From positions 1,136,470 through 1,200,469 of the forward strand of contig NZ_JRAA01000001.1 of NCBI RefSeq assembly GCF_000787395.1: a DNA stretch of 64,000 bases. Reading direction: 5' to 3'. The notes beneath the pieces are model-generated. The model was not told where the DNA came from. It saw nothing but the letters and a program-made list of their open reading frames with translations, and did no database searches. Source of the stretch: Solemya velum gill symbiont. GTDB taxonomy: Bacteria; Pseudomonadota; Gammaproteobacteria; Chromatiales; Chromatiaceae. Within the stretch, counting starts at the first letter, position 1. The number at the start of each line of letters is the position of its first letter. Positions 47,540 through 56,631 of this stretch are shown in pieces. Position numbers and translations under genes: made by a program.

Positions 47540-48308
47540 TTTTTTCCGAATCGTGATCGATGATATGCCAGGTGATGATCTCCATTATTCCGCTCTCATA
47601 CTCGACCAGGGCTGTGCAGCTCTCTACCCAGTCGCCATCGTTATAGTAAGTGATGCCGTCGATCTGCTTGATCTCAGCGTGATGGATGTGACCGCAGACG
47701 ACACCGCTGAAATTACGTTTCCTGCATTCATGTGCGACAGATTCTTCAAACGAGTTGATGAATGACACTGCGCTTTTTACCCTCTTCTTCAGGTAAGAGG
47801 AGAGTGACCAGTAGCCAAGGCCAAACTGCTGGCGAAGGCGGTTATAGATGCTGTTCAGGGCAATCAGGATGTTGTAGGCGATGTCACCGAGGTGAGAGAT
47901 CCAGGCATGGTAGCGGGTGACCCCGTCATAGAGGTCTCCATGGATGATCCACAGTTTTCTGCCATCGGCAGTTTCATGGACAAACTCGTCGGAAATCTCG
48001 ATGTTTCCGAAATCCCTGTCCTCGAAAAAGTCGTGGTATTTGCGCAGAAACTCATCATGATTGCCGATGACGTATTTGACTACAGTGCCTTTCCTTGCTT
48101 TCGACAGGACCCTGCGAATAATGTTGACGTGTGACTGGGGGAAGTATGATGAGCCACGCCCGAGGTTCCAGCCGTCAATAATGTCACCCACAAGGTAGAG
48201 ATTGTCGCACCTGGTTGCAGCAAGAAAGTTATCCAGCAGTTTCGCCTTGCAGCCACGGGTTCCGAGGTGAATATCCGAGATCCATACAGACCTGTATTTT
48301 TGTTTCAT
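47517..48308 (-). CDS. plcP: PlcP-like phospholipase C (calcineurin-fold metallophosphoesterase)
   Basis: The metal-binding series is complete: WISDIHLGTRG, LVGDIIDGW, VIGNHDEFL, WIIHGDLYDG and VVCGHIHHAEI, followed by YYNDGDWVESCTALVEY. This sequence type is commonly called UDP-2,3-diacylglucosamine diphosphatase, but it matches the PlcP phospholipases C of Sinorhizobium and marine bacteria in phrases such as LGTRGCKAKLL and GLGYWSLSSYLKKRVK. PlcP hydrolyses phosphatidylcholine, -ethanolamine or -glycerol to diacylglycerol under phosphate limitation. ATG at 48308 is chosen; an in-frame TTG at 48356 would overlap the acyltransferase gene. A true LpxH is the alternative, but neighbours favour lipid remodelling. 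Confidence 0.82.
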   Translation of the reverse strand: MKQKYRSVWISDIHLGTRGCKAKLLDNFLAATRCDNLYLVGDIIDGWNLGRGSSYFPQSHVNIIRRVLSKARKGTVVKYVIGNHDEFLRKYHDFFEDRDFGNIEISDEFVHETADGRKLWIIHGDLYDGVTRYHAWISHLGDIAYNILIALNSIYNRLRQQFGLGYWSLSSYLKKRVKSAVSFINSFEESVAHECRKRNFSGVVCGHIHHAEIKQIDGITYYNDGDWVESCTALVEYESGIMEIITWHIIDHDSEKNEDTDHH

Positions 48309-48352
48309 GATAGTCAGAAAAGAGCGGAAAAATGGTATCTCGGCTTGCCGTT

Positions 48353-49102
48353 TCAAGCCGCTTCGAGGGCCTCAACGATGCGCTCCCTTGTGATTTCGGC
48401 CAGCTCCTTGCGGCTTTGCCCGTCCGGTTGAATTGGCTCACAGAAGGTGATCTGTACTTTGTGTGACGGCTTGCGTTTCAACGTCTGTGCCAAGTGAACC
48501 GGAAAACTGTCGTCGTCAATATAAGCGGCACGGGTGTCAAGGTGCCCTTCGCAGGTATAGCGTATTGCAATCGGCTGTACAGGGATGCCAGCATCTGTTG
48601 CTACCGAGAAGAGGCGCGGAAAGAAGCGTTTGACTTCAGTTCCGTCAGTCGTCGTCCCTTCGGGAAATACCAGTACCGGGCGTTCCTTGCCGGAAATCGT
48701 CTGTGACATTTTAACAGCCAGTTCACTGGTCGCTCCGTTTCCACGCGAGATAAACAGCGTGCCTGCAGAGCCGGCAAGCCAGCCAATGAGAGGCCACTTG
48801 CGGACCTCTGATTTTGACAGGAAGGTGGTATTGGTCACGGCGCCTATAATTGGAATGTCTATCCAGGAGACATGGTTGGCAACCAGCAGCGCTTGTCCAT
48901 CGGTCATGTCGCCGGTAATTTCCAGTTCTATACCGAGAATTTTACACAGACGCCTGTGCCACCACTGGATGACAGTCGGGAATTGACGGCCTGCACGACG
49001 CTGGGTCTCTTCCCTGTTGAGCAGCACGGTAAGCACCATACCCGTCAAGATGTGCTCCGACAGGCGTAGTCCACGCCAGATGGCAACGGGTGAAGTACCC
49101 AT
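48353..49102 (-). CDS. olsA: 1-acyl-glycerol-phosphate / OlsA-type acyltransferase (PlsC family)
   Basis: The 249-residue membrane-associated protein has the acyltransferase motifs NHVSWIDIP (H-x4-D), LFISRGNGATSEL, FPEGTTTDG and VQPIAIRY. The ATG at MGTSPVAIW directly follows the stop of the upstream gene and has GGAGG in the end of that gene; an earlier in-frame ATG at 49150 lacks a site. OlsA and PlsC share this fold. Position right behind an OlsB-like gene supports O-acylation of lyso-ornithine lipid, but lysophosphatidate acylation cannot be excluded from sequence. Confidence 0.83.
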   Translation of the reverse strand: MGTSPVAIWRGLRLSEHILTGMVLTVLLNREETQRRAGRQFPTVIQWWHRRLCKILGIELEITGDMTDGQALLVANHVSWIDIPIIGAVTNTTFLSKSEVRKWPLIGWLAGSAGTLFISRGNGATSELAVKMSQTISGKERPVLVFPEGTTTDGTEVKRFFPRLFSVATDAGIPVQPIAIRYTCEGHLDTRAAYIDDDSFPVHLAQTLKRKPSHKVQITFCEPIQPDGQSRKELAEITRERIVEALEAA

Positions 49103-49103
49103 G

Positions 49104-49862
49104 TTACGCATTGCCTCCGCGAGACATGAAGTGACGCGAGTAGGAGGCATCTAGGTTGTTGATGTTGAGTAGCATAAAGACATCGGCAACTCCAAAGTCC
49201 TCATCCCAGCACGCCTCACCACAGGCTTTTGCGCCAAGCCGGACATATGCTTTCAGCAGCGGCGGCATGCGGGCTGCAACGACCTCATCCGGCAGGGGCG
49301 TGATCGGTAGCCTGGTTTTTGGACGGACCCTGTACTTCTCGTCGATGAGCGCATGTGTGCGCAGGCGGTTCATGATGGCAGTTGCCATGATGCCATCATC
49401 CTCCTGCAGTTCGATGCTTGCACAGCCAAACAGAAAGTCGATATGGTTTTGCTGGACAAAGGAGGAGAGGCCCTGCCACAGGACAGCAATCGCTGCTCCC
49501 GAGCGATATCTTGCATCCACACAGGTGCGTCCGACTTCCACCTTGCTGCCATTCAGACACTTGATATTCTGCATGTCGAATTCTGTTTCCGAATAGAAGG
49601 AGCCGGCATCTGCTGCACCCTTATCAGTCAGCAGGCGTGTGCTGGCGATCAGGTCACCGCTGCGCGTATCACGCACAACCAGGTGGTGACAATGCGCATC
49701 GAATCGATCCTCGTCGATGGCTTCTGTCGTATCGAGATTTGCGCCCATCTCTTCTGCAAAGATGCGATACCGCAGTTCAAGTGACTCACGAATCATAGTC
49801 TCATCGGTTGCCAGTTCGACACTGAGACGGTTGGTTTTTACCGGTTTGAGAATGGCGCTCAT
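49104..49862 (-). CDS. olsB: OlsB-like N-acyltransferase (GNAT/hemolysin-like family)
   Basis: The 252-residue protein carries the Acetyltransf_5 signature: ESLELRYRIFAEEMGA, a DAHCHHLVVRD strand, EVGRTCVDARYRSGAAIAVL and FLFGCASIELQEDDG. OlsB uses 3-hydroxyacyl-ACP to N-acylate ornithine, giving lyso-ornithine lipid. The start at MSAILKPVKTNRLSVEL is chosen because a predicted phosphate-regulated promoter lies between it and the longer frame to 49919, which would start upstream of the transcript. It is the first gene of olsB-olsA-plcP-agt. An acyl-homoserine-like or PEP-CTERM acyltransferase role is less likely given the neighbours. Confidence 0.8.
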   Translation of the reverse strand: MSAILKPVKTNRLSVELATDETMIRESLELRYRIFAEEMGANLDTTEAIDEDRFDAHCHHLVVRDTRSGDLIASTRLLTDKGAADAGSFYSETEFDMQNIKCLNGSKVEVGRTCVDARYRSGAAIAVLWQGLSSFVQQNHIDFLFGCASIELQEDDGIMATAIMNRLRTHALIDEKYRVRPKTRLPITPLPDEVVAARMPPLLKAYVRLGAKACGEACWDEDFGVADVFMLLNINNLDASYSRHFMSRGGNA

Positions 49863-49896
49863 GTGATTGGTCCGCGCGATGTGATGAATTGCAGCA

Positions 49897-49930
49897 ATGC
49901 TAGAAAGCATTGATGACAAATTCGCGACAG
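49897..49930 (-). promoter_or_regulatory. Pho-box-like site and -10 upstream of the lipid cluster
   Basis: On the minus strand CTGTCGCGAATTTGTCAT (49913-49930) matches 14 of 18 positions of the PhoB box (two CTGTCAT-type repeats, 11 bases apart). After exactly 10 bases comes TAGCAT (49897-49902) as -10, the spacing seen in E. coli phoA and pstS. The predicted start near 49890 gives a 28-base leader to olsB. PhoB control is inference from the match and from the function of the genes. Confidence 0.55.
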
Positions 49931-50068
49931 AGCGATGAAATATTTGTTATCCGGATGTGACGTTTTGGTTACGACCGGGGATTCTCAATTGCAGTGACTC
50001 TTTCGATAAAGGGTAACCTGCGGTATCCTTCCCAGATTCCAAGTATCACCAGAGTTTGATCCGTCCTG

Positions 50069-52621
50069 ATGAGTTTCAGTTACGATCCCGCAGAAATTGA
50101 GCGTCAATCCCAGTCATACTGGGAAAAAAATGGTTCGTTCACAGCAACCGAAGACCCCTCGCGGGAGAAATTTTACTGCCTGTCGATGTTCCCCTATCCC
50201 TCCGGCAAATTGCACATGGGCCACGTGCGCAACTACACCATCGGTGACGTGATTGCCCGCCAGCAGCGTATGCTGGGAAAAAACATCATGCAACCAATGG
50301 GTTGGGACGCTTTTGGCTTACCGGCAGAGAACGCGGCAATCAAGAACAAGACTGCACCGGCCAAGTGGACGCGCGAAAATATCGCCTACATGAAGGAGCA
50401 GCTCAAGCGCCTCGGTTTCGGTTATGACTGGGAGCGTGAACTGGCAACCTGTGATCCGGACTATTATCGCTGGGAGCAGTGGCTCTTTACGCGCTTGATG
50501 GAGAAGGATCTCGCCTACAAGAAAACAGCGACGGTCAACTGGGATCCTGTAGACCAGACAGTGCTCGCTAATGAGCAGGTTATCGACGGCAAAGGCTGGC
50601 GTTCGGGTGCTGTTGTCGAAAAACGCGAAATCGAACAGTGGTTTCTGCGGATTTCAGATTATGCCCAGGAGTTGCTTGATGACGTAGAGAAACTGGATGG
50701 CTGGCCAGACCAGGTTCGTACCATGCAACGAAACTGGATCGGACGCTCTGAAGGTGTCGAGATGTCATTCGGGATCGAGGATTCCGATGAGGCGATGACG
50801 ATTTTCACAACCAGGCCGGATACCCTCATGGGTGTCACTTACGTGGCGGTGGCGGCAGAGCACCCGCTTGCACTTGCAGTTGCTGAATCACGTCCGGATG
50901 TAGAAGCATTCGTCGCCGAATGTAAATCCGGTGGTGTCAGCGAAGCTGAGTTGGAAACCATGGAGAAGAAAGGTGTCCCTCTTGGTATTAATGCGCTGCA
51001 TCCGGTCACCGGCGAGGCAGTACCTGTCTATGCTGCCAACTTTGTCCTCATGAGTTATGGCTCCGGTGCCGTGATGGCGGTTCCCGGCCATGACCAGCGG
51101 GACTGGGAGTTTGCCGGGCAGTATGGAATTCCCCGCAAGCAGGTGATTTTCTCAACCGATGGTTCTGCATGTGGAATTGAGGAAGCAGCCTATGTAGAGA
51201 AGGGTGTACTGAAGAACTCGGGTGAGTTTGACGGGCTCGATTCAGATGCTGCTTTCGATGCGATTGCGAGTTGGCTCGAGGCGCATGGCAAGGGCAGTCG
51301 CAAGGTCAATTTCAGGCTGCGTGACTGGGGCGTTTCGCGCCAGCGTTACTGGGGTTGTCCGATTCCTGTCATTCATGCAGCCGACGGTTCCAACCGTCCG
51401 GCTGACGAATTTCCCGTGGAGTTGCCCGAGGATGTCATCGTTGATGGCTCGGGCTCGCCACTGAAGCGCATGCCGGAGTTCTATCAACTTTCAGATGGCG
51501 AGGAGCGCGAAACAGATACATTCGATACCTTCTTTGAATCAAGCTGGTACTACGCACGTTACTGCTCACCGGGCTGCGACACGGCAATGCTTGATGAACG
51601 GGCAAAATACTGGCTTCCCGTTGATCAATATGTTGGCGGTATTGAACATGCCGTTCTGCACCTTCTGTACGCCCGTTTTTTCAACAAGCTGATGCGTGAC
51701 GAGGGGCTGATTGAGAATGACGAGCCCTTCACCAACCTGCTGACGCAGGGCATGGTAATCGCGGAGACCTGGTATCGTGACAATGCCGACGGCTCGAAAG
51801 AGTGGTACAACCCGGCCGATATTGAAATCGAACGCGACGACAAGGGCAAGGTGGTATCTGCCGCGCTGAAATCTGATGGTGAGCCGGTTTTGTTCGGCGG
51901 TATCGAGAAAATGTCCAAATCGAAGAACAATGGTGTCGATCCACAAGATCTGATTGACCGTTACGGTGCAGATACCGTGCGTCTCTACACTATGTTCACC
52001 GCCCCGCCGGACCAGTCGCTGGAGTGGTCAGACGAGGGTGTTGAGGGTGCACACCGTTTCGTGCGTCGCCTGTGGACACTAGCAACAGGCCATGCTGATG
52101 CTATCAAGGAAGCAGATGCGAAGTTTGACGATGCCGACGAAAAGAGTGTCGCCGCGCGCAGGGAAATTCACACTGCGTTGAAGAAAGCGCTGTACGATTA
52201 TGAACGCAAGCAGTTCAATACGGTTGTTTCCGCCTGCATGACCATGGTCAATGTCCTCAACAAGGTCGACAACAGCGCCTTGCTGAGCGAAGGAGTCAGT
52301 ATCATACTGAGACTGCTCGCGCCGATTGCCCCACATGTCACCCATCACCTGTGGAGTGAGCTGGGTTTTGGTGAGGATATTCTCTCTGCCGGATTCCCCG
52401 AGGTTGATGAATCCGCTCTGCAGCAGGAGAATATAGAATATGTTGTTCAGGTTAACGGCAAGGTGCGTGCAAAAGTACAGGTGCCAGCTGATGCCGACAA
52501 AGAGGCAGTCGAGAAAGAAGCACTGGATAATCAGAACGTACAGAAATTTATCGGTGATGCGACAGTACGCAAGGTGATTGTTATCCCTGGCAAGTTGGTC
52601 AACATCGTCGCACCACAATAA
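50069..52621 (+). CDS. leuS: Leucine-tRNA ligase
   Basis: Class I synthetase that charges tRNA-Leu, with a proofreading domain. The 850-residue protein shows the HIGH-type motif [14 protein letters not shown], the editing-domain segment [20 protein letters not shown] with its conserved Thr-rich stretch, the KMSKS motif [10 protein letters not shown] and the C-terminal [12 protein letters not shown]. It leads the conserved leuS-lptE-holA series and is divergent from the lipid cluster. Confidence 0.98.
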   Translation: MSFSYDPAEIERQSQSYWEKNGSFTATEDPSREKFYCLSMFPYPSGKLHMGHVRNYTIGDVIARQQRMLGKNIMQPMGWDAFGLPAENAAIKNKTAPAKWTRENIAYMKEQLKRLGFGYDWERELATCDPDYYRWEQWLFTRLMEKDLAYKKTATVNWDPVDQTVLANEQVIDGKGWRSGAVVEKREIEQWFLRISDYAQELLDDVEKLDGWPDQVRTMQRNWIGRSEGVEMSFGIEDSDEAMTIFTTRPDTLMGVTYVAVAAEHPLALAVAESRPDVEAFVAECKSGGVSEAELETMEKKGVPLGINALHPVTGEAVPVYAANFVLMSYGSGAVMAVPGHDQRDWEFAGQYGIPRKQVIFSTDGSACGIEEAAYVEKGVLKNSGEFDGLDSDAAFDAIASWLEAHGKGSRKVNFRLRDWGVSRQRYWGCPIPVIHAADGSNRPADEFPVELPEDVIVDGSGSPLKRMPEFYQLSDGEERETDTFDTFFESSWYYARYCSPGCDTAMLDERAKYWLPVDQYVGGIEHAVLHLLYARFFNKLMRDEGLIENDEPFTNLLTQGMVIAETWYRDNADGSKEWYNPADIEIERDDKGKVVSAALKSDGEPVLFGGIEKMSKSKNNGVDPQDLIDRYGADTVRLYTMFTAPPDQSLEWSDEGVEGAHRFVRRLWTLATGHADAIKEADAKFDDADEKSVAARREIHTALKKALYDYERKQFNTVVSACMTMVNVLNKVDNSALLSEGVSIILRLLAPIAPHVTHHLWSELGFGEDILSAGFPEVDESALQQENIEYVVQVNGKVRAKVQVPADADKEAVEKEALDNQNVQKFIGDATVRKVIVIPGKLVNIVAPQ

Positions 52622-52651
52622 CCAAGGCCAAGCACCTTGAAGGATATCGAT

Positions 52652-53158
52652 GTGAATATTCGTCCAATACTGCTATTGCTGATCGCGGCCCTGCTGACTG
52701 GGTGCGCCGGATTTCAGTTGCGTGGCAGCGAACCTCTACCTGCATCAATCAGTCCTGTCCTGGTGACGGGTATCAACCAGTACAGTGACCTCTATCGCCA
52801 GCTTGAATACCAGCTGAGTGCCAGCGGTATCCGCGTGACCAGCTCGAAGGATGATGCAGCAACTGTTCTGAAACTGAACCAGGTCAAGTCGTCCGACAAG
52901 CTGACAGCAATCAATAGCAAAGGCAAGGGTGTTGAGTACTTGCTGGCCGAGAGTGCTAATATGTCGCTATATGACCGCACAGGAGCGACCCTGGTTTCCG
53001 AGCGCAAGGTGGCCGTAGATCACTATCGCTATGCACTGGATACAAAACAGCTCTCCAGTGAGCGTGCACGCGAAGAGAAGGAACGTGAGATGCAGCAACT
53101 GCTGGCACAGAAAATCATGCGCACGATTCACTATGCCATGCGTACCGGTTCAAACTGA
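52652..53158 (+). CDS. lptE: LPS-assembly lipoprotein LptE
   Basis: An outer-membrane lipoprotein that plugs and assembles the LPS translocon LptD. The GTG start is chosen because AAGGA lies seven bases upstream. It gives the signal peptide MNIRPILLLLIAALLTGC with lipobox LTGC and lipidated Cys18. The mature part GFQLRGSEPLPASISP is typical. Length 168 residues. It lies 30 bases after leuS and 28 before holA, the conserved order. Confidence 0.95.
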   Translation: MNIRPILLLLIAALLTGCAGFQLRGSEPLPASISPVLVTGINQYSDLYRQLEYQLSASGIRVTSSKDDAATVLKLNQVKSSDKLTAINSKGKGVEYLLAESANMSLYDRTGATLVSERKVAVDHYRYALDTKQLSSERAREEKEREMQQLLAQKIMRTIHYAMRTGSN

Positions 53159-53186
53159 TCCTTCAGTTTGAACTGCAGGCTCTGAA

Positions 53187-54206
53187 GTGAAGCTGAAACC
53201 GGAAGCACTGGATTCCCACCTGCGCAAGCAGCTTGCACCTGTTTACCTGCTGTGCGGGGATGAGCCCCTGCAACTGCTTGAGGCGGCAGATTCCGTGCGC
53301 AATATCGCACGCGAGGCGGGTTACACTGAACGCACCCTGTTCGAGGTGAAGCGGGGATTCGACTGGGATACCCTGCTTGCTGAAGGCAGTTCCATGTCGC
53401 TGTTTGCCGAGAGACGTATTCTTGAGGTACGCATTCCGAGCGGCAAGCCGGGCCGTGACGGAAGTGCTGCGCTGGCCGAGTGGCTGGCAAATCCGCCGCC
53501 CGATACGTTGCTGTTGCTGGTGCTGTCAAAACTCGAAGCCTCACAAAGAAATACCAAGTGGTTCAAGGCAATCGACAAGGCTGGTGTGGTTGTGCAGGTA
53601 TGGCCTGTCACTGGCCGCTCACTGCAGCAGTGGATGAAGCACAGGGCACAGATGTCTGGTCTGCAGCTTGACGACATTGCCCTGCAACTGCTGGTCCAGC
53701 ATACTGAAGGCAACCTTCTTGCCGCTTCACAGGAACTGGAAAAGCTGCGTCTCATTCACGGCGAGGGCAAAGTCAGCGTCGAACGCGTCGCCAGTGCTGT
53801 TTCCGGTAACTCCCGATACACGCCGTTTGAAATGGTCGATACTGCACTGGCAGGGCAGGGTGGACACGCACTGCACATGCTGGCAGTGCTGCGTGCCGAG
53901 GGTGTCGCCATGCCGGTTCTGTTATGGGCTCTGGCACGCGATATTCGACTGCTGGTTGAACTGGCGACGAATGCTGCAGCTGGTGGATCACCTGACACAG
54001 TTTTTAACAGGCATCGTGTGTGGGAGCAGCGTCGAGCCCTGCTTGGTCATGCGATGCGTAAACATACGCTTGCCGAGTGGCAGCAACTGCTGTCGCTGGT
54101 GGCAAGAATTGATAATGCAATCAAGGGTGGTGCCGAGGATCAGTGGGTACTCACCGAATCGCTGCTTGCCGGAATTGCCGGCTATTCCCTCGAGGCCGTC
54201 AGTTAG
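53187..54206 (+). CDS. holA: DNA polymerase III subunit delta
   Basis: Delta opens the beta clamp in the clamp-loader complex. The 339-residue protein has the N-terminal LAPVYLLCGDEPLQLLEAAD, the clamp-binding region SSMSLFAERRILEVR and the AAA+ C-terminal domains with HTEGNLLAASQELEKLRL and PFEMVDTALAG. Clamp-loader delta lacks a working Walker A, and none is visible here. Standard place after lptE. Confidence 0.95.
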   Translation: MKLKPEALDSHLRKQLAPVYLLCGDEPLQLLEAADSVRNIAREAGYTERTLFEVKRGFDWDTLLAEGSSMSLFAERRILEVRIPSGKPGRDGSAALAEWLANPPPDTLLLLVLSKLEASQRNTKWFKAIDKAGVVVQVWPVTGRSLQQWMKHRAQMSGLQLDDIALQLLVQHTEGNLLAASQELEKLRLIHGEGKVSVERVASAVSGNSRYTPFEMVDTALAGQGGHALHMLAVLRAEGVAMPVLLWALARDIRLLVELATNAAAGGSPDTVFNRHRVWEQRRALLGHAMRKHTLAEWQQLLSLVARIDNAIKGGAEDQWVLTESLLAGIAGYSLEAVS

Positions 54207-54253
54207 TGTGATAAAATAGCTTTTTTACACCGGTTGTTTTTTACCTGGCCGTT

Positions 54254-55534
54254 ATGACCCAAGAAGCTAAAAAAGAGATTACCAATATCGCTTCCTACAT
54301 GCAGGAGGTCGGCACTCGTGCGCGTGCTGCTTCCCGTCAGCTCGCCGCGACCAGTACCGGCCTCAAGGATGCCGCCTTGCTTGCGATTGCCGAAGATCTT
54401 GATGTGAACCGCGACATTCTCATGCGGGAGAACCGCAAGGACCTCGAGGCAGGGCGCGCCAAGGGACTCGATGATGCACTGCTTGACCGCCTTGAACTGA
54501 CAGCTGATCGTATTGACACCATGATCGAGGGGCTGCAGCAGATTGCCTCACTGCCTGATCCGATCGGTGAAATTTTTGATATGAATTACATGCCCAGCGG
54601 CATCCAGGTGGGGCGCATGCGTGTGCCGCTCGGTGTTGTCGGTATCATCTACGAGTCACGCCCGAATGTGACAGCAGATGCAGCTGCACTGTGCCTCAAA
54701 TCGGGTAATGCGACCGTGCTGCGTGGTGGATCTGAGGCCTTCTGGTCAAACCAGGCGATTGCTGCATCCATACGCGTCGGCCTTGAAAAGACAGGGTTGC
54801 CTGGTGATGCCGTACAGGTTGTCGAGACCACTGACCGCACTGCGGTTGGCGCAATGATCACCATGCCGGAGTCGATAGACGTGATTATTCCACGCGGCGG
54901 TAAGGGGCTGATCGAACGTATCTCGGCAGACGCACGTGTTCCCGTGATCAAACACCTTCATGGTGTCTGCCATGTCTACATAGATGACCAGGCTGATCAT
55001 GATAAAGCGTTTGCAATTGCAGTGAATGCAAAGACCCAGCGTTACGGCACTTGCAATACCATGGAGACGCTGCTGGTGGCGGAGAATGTCGCCGCAGAAA
55101 TACTGCCTGAACTTGCTGCAGCTTATGCAGACAAGGGTGTGGAGCTGCGCGGTTGTGAAAAAATAGCCGCCCTGATCGACTGTAACCCTGCTACTGAAGA
55201 GGACTGGGATGAAGAGTATCTTGCTCCGATCCTCTCCGTTCGTATTGTTGCTGATCTGGCTGGGGCGATGGAGCACATTGCCCGCCATGGTTCCGGTCAT
55301 ACAGAGTCGATTGTTACCGAGAACTTTACTCGTGCTCGTCGATTCCTGACAGAGGTGGATTCAAGCAGCGTTATGGTTAACGCCTCGACGCGTTTTGCCG
55401 ACGGATTCGAGTACGGACTTGGTGCCGAGATTGGTATCTCGACCGACAAGTTTCATGCACGTGGTCCGGTTGGTCTCGAGGGGCTCACCTCGGTCAAGTT
55501 TATTGTCCTGGGCGATGGTCATATTCGCACCTGA
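54254..55534 (+). CDS. proA: Glutamate-5-semialdehyde dehydrogenase
   Basis: NADPH-dependent reduction of glutamyl-5-phosphate in proline synthesis. The 426-residue protein contains [20 protein letters not shown], the cofactor region [18 protein letters not shown] and the catalytic Cys in [13 protein letters not shown]. proB is not in the window. It lies between holA and nadD, an order found in several gammaproteobacteria. Confidence 0.97.
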   Translation: MTQEAKKEITNIASYMQEVGTRARAASRQLAATSTGLKDAALLAIAEDLDVNRDILMRENRKDLEAGRAKGLDDALLDRLELTADRIDTMIEGLQQIASLPDPIGEIFDMNYMPSGIQVGRMRVPLGVVGIIYESRPNVTADAAALCLKSGNATVLRGGSEAFWSNQAIAASIRVGLEKTGLPGDAVQVVETTDRTAVGAMITMPESIDVIIPRGGKGLIERISADARVPVIKHLHGVCHVYIDDQADHDKAFAIAVNAKTQRYGTCNTMETLLVAENVAAEILPELAAAYADKGVELRGCEKIAALIDCNPATEEDWDEEYLAPILSVRIVADLAGAMEHIARHGSGHTESIVTENFTRARRFLTEVDSSSVMVNASTRFADGFEYGLGAEIGISTDKFHARGPVGLEGLTSVKFIVLGDGHIRT

Positions 55535-55567
55535 TTCTTGCCCTTGTGAATACCGGTCAGGTTGTTG

Positions 55568-56218
55568 ATGATCGGTATTTTCGGCGGCACCTTCGATCCG
55601 GTTCATTATGGACACCTGCGCCCTGCGTTTGAGGTGCAGGAGGAACTGGGCATCGAACAGATGCATTTTGTTCCGCTCCGGGATGCGCCACACCGGGATC
55701 AGCCGGAAGTATCGCCTGAACTGCGTTGTGCGCTCGTCAGGGCAGCGCTTGGACGACGCAGCGGTGTCTGTGTCGATGACCGTGAACTGCATCGCGATGG
55801 CCCCTCCTACAGCTATGACACCCTCACCTCGTTTCGACAACAGTTGCCAGACGAACCGCTGGTATTGCTACTTGGTGAAGACGCTTTCCGCGGTTTTCTC
55901 TCCTGGCACAGGCCGCTGGATATTCTCGAACTGGCACACCTGGTTGTGATGCAGCGTCCCGGTGAACATCAGTTCGATTCACAGTTGCAGGCGCTGATAA
56001 ATGAACGGCAGGCTGACTCGCCACGCGAGTTGCACGATGCTCTTGCGGGGAGGATTTATTTCCAGCAGGTAACCCAGCTCGATATCAGTGCAACCGCAAT
56101 CCGTGAGCTCTGTGCAGCGGATCAGGACATCAGTTGCCTGGTGCCGGATGCTGTGGCAACGATCATTGGGCGACTTCAGCTTTACACGAAAGATGCAGGC
56201 GCAGGCCATTCCGGCTAA
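55568..56218 (+). CDS. nadD: Nicotinate-nucleotide adenylyltransferase
   Basis: Makes deamido-NAD from nicotinate mononucleotide and ATP. The nucleotidyltransferase motif GIFGGTFDPVHYGHL is at the N-terminus, and the C-terminal ISxTxIR-type motif is DISATAIREL. The ATG is preferred over two tandem TTG codons just upstream. About 216 residues, usual. It sits directly before rsfS. Confidence 0.96.
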   Translation: MIGIFGGTFDPVHYGHLRPAFEVQEELGIEQMHFVPLRDAPHRDQPEVSPELRCALVRAALGRRSGVCVDDRELHRDGPSYSYDTLTSFRQQLPDEPLVLLLGEDAFRGFLSWHRPLDILELAHLVVMQRPGEHQFDSQLQALINERQADSPRELHDALAGRIYFQQVTQLDISATAIRELCAADQDISCLVPDAVATIIGRLQLYTKDAGAGHSG

Positions 56219-56249
56219 AATGGCGCATAACCAGACTTTGGAAACCCAG

Positions 56250-56615
56250 ATGCAAGCAGAACAACTCCGAGATCAGACAATTGCCATTCTTGATGATATG
56301 AAGGCGATGGATGTCAATGTGATTGATGTACGTGGAAAAACCAGCATTACCGATTTCATGATCATTGCCAGCGGCACGTCGGACCGACACGTCAAATCGA
56401 TCGCGGAAGCGGTGGTTTTCAAATCAAAGCAGGCGGGTGAGGCACCAATCGGTACCGAGGGTGTAACTGACGGCGAATGGGCTCTGGTCGACCTGAACGG
56501 CGTGGTCGTGCACATCATGCACCCGCGTGTCAGGGACTTCTACCAGCTTGAACGTCTCTGGAGCATGGATCCGGAACAGGCTGAAAAAGTGCTCCAGGAG
56601 AGCACAAAGCAGTAG
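56250..56615 (+). CDS. rsfS: Ribosomal silencing factor RsfS
   Basis: Binds L14 on the 50S subunit and blocks subunit joining when nutrients are scarce. The start MQAEQLRDQTIAILDDM aligns with E. coli RsfS; in-frame ATGs upstream, including 56220, are less likely. Family phrases are VRGKTSITDFMIIASGTSDRH and WALVDLNGVVVHIMHPRVRDFY. In most relatives rlmH follows directly; here a WYL-domain gene takes that place. Confidence 0.94.
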   Translation: MQAEQLRDQTIAILDDMKAMDVNVIDVRGKTSITDFMIIASGTSDRHVKSIAEAVVFKSKQAGEAPIGTEGVTDGEWALVDLNGVVVHIMHPRVRDFYQLERLWSMDPEQAEKVLQESTKQ

Positions 56616-56631
56616 TTCCTGGGCTTCCCGC

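Noticed and set aside
47517-48308. Annotation of the metallophosphoesterase as LpxH (lipid A synthesis)
   Set aside because: Its sequence phrases and its glycosyltransferase/acyltransferase neighbours fit PlcP better, though LpxH cannot be fully excluded without a tree.
49148-49919. Longer starts for olsB (49919) and olsA (49150)
   Set aside because: Neither has a ribosome binding site; the olsB extension would begin upstream of the predicted transcript start and the olsA extension would overlap olsB needlessly.
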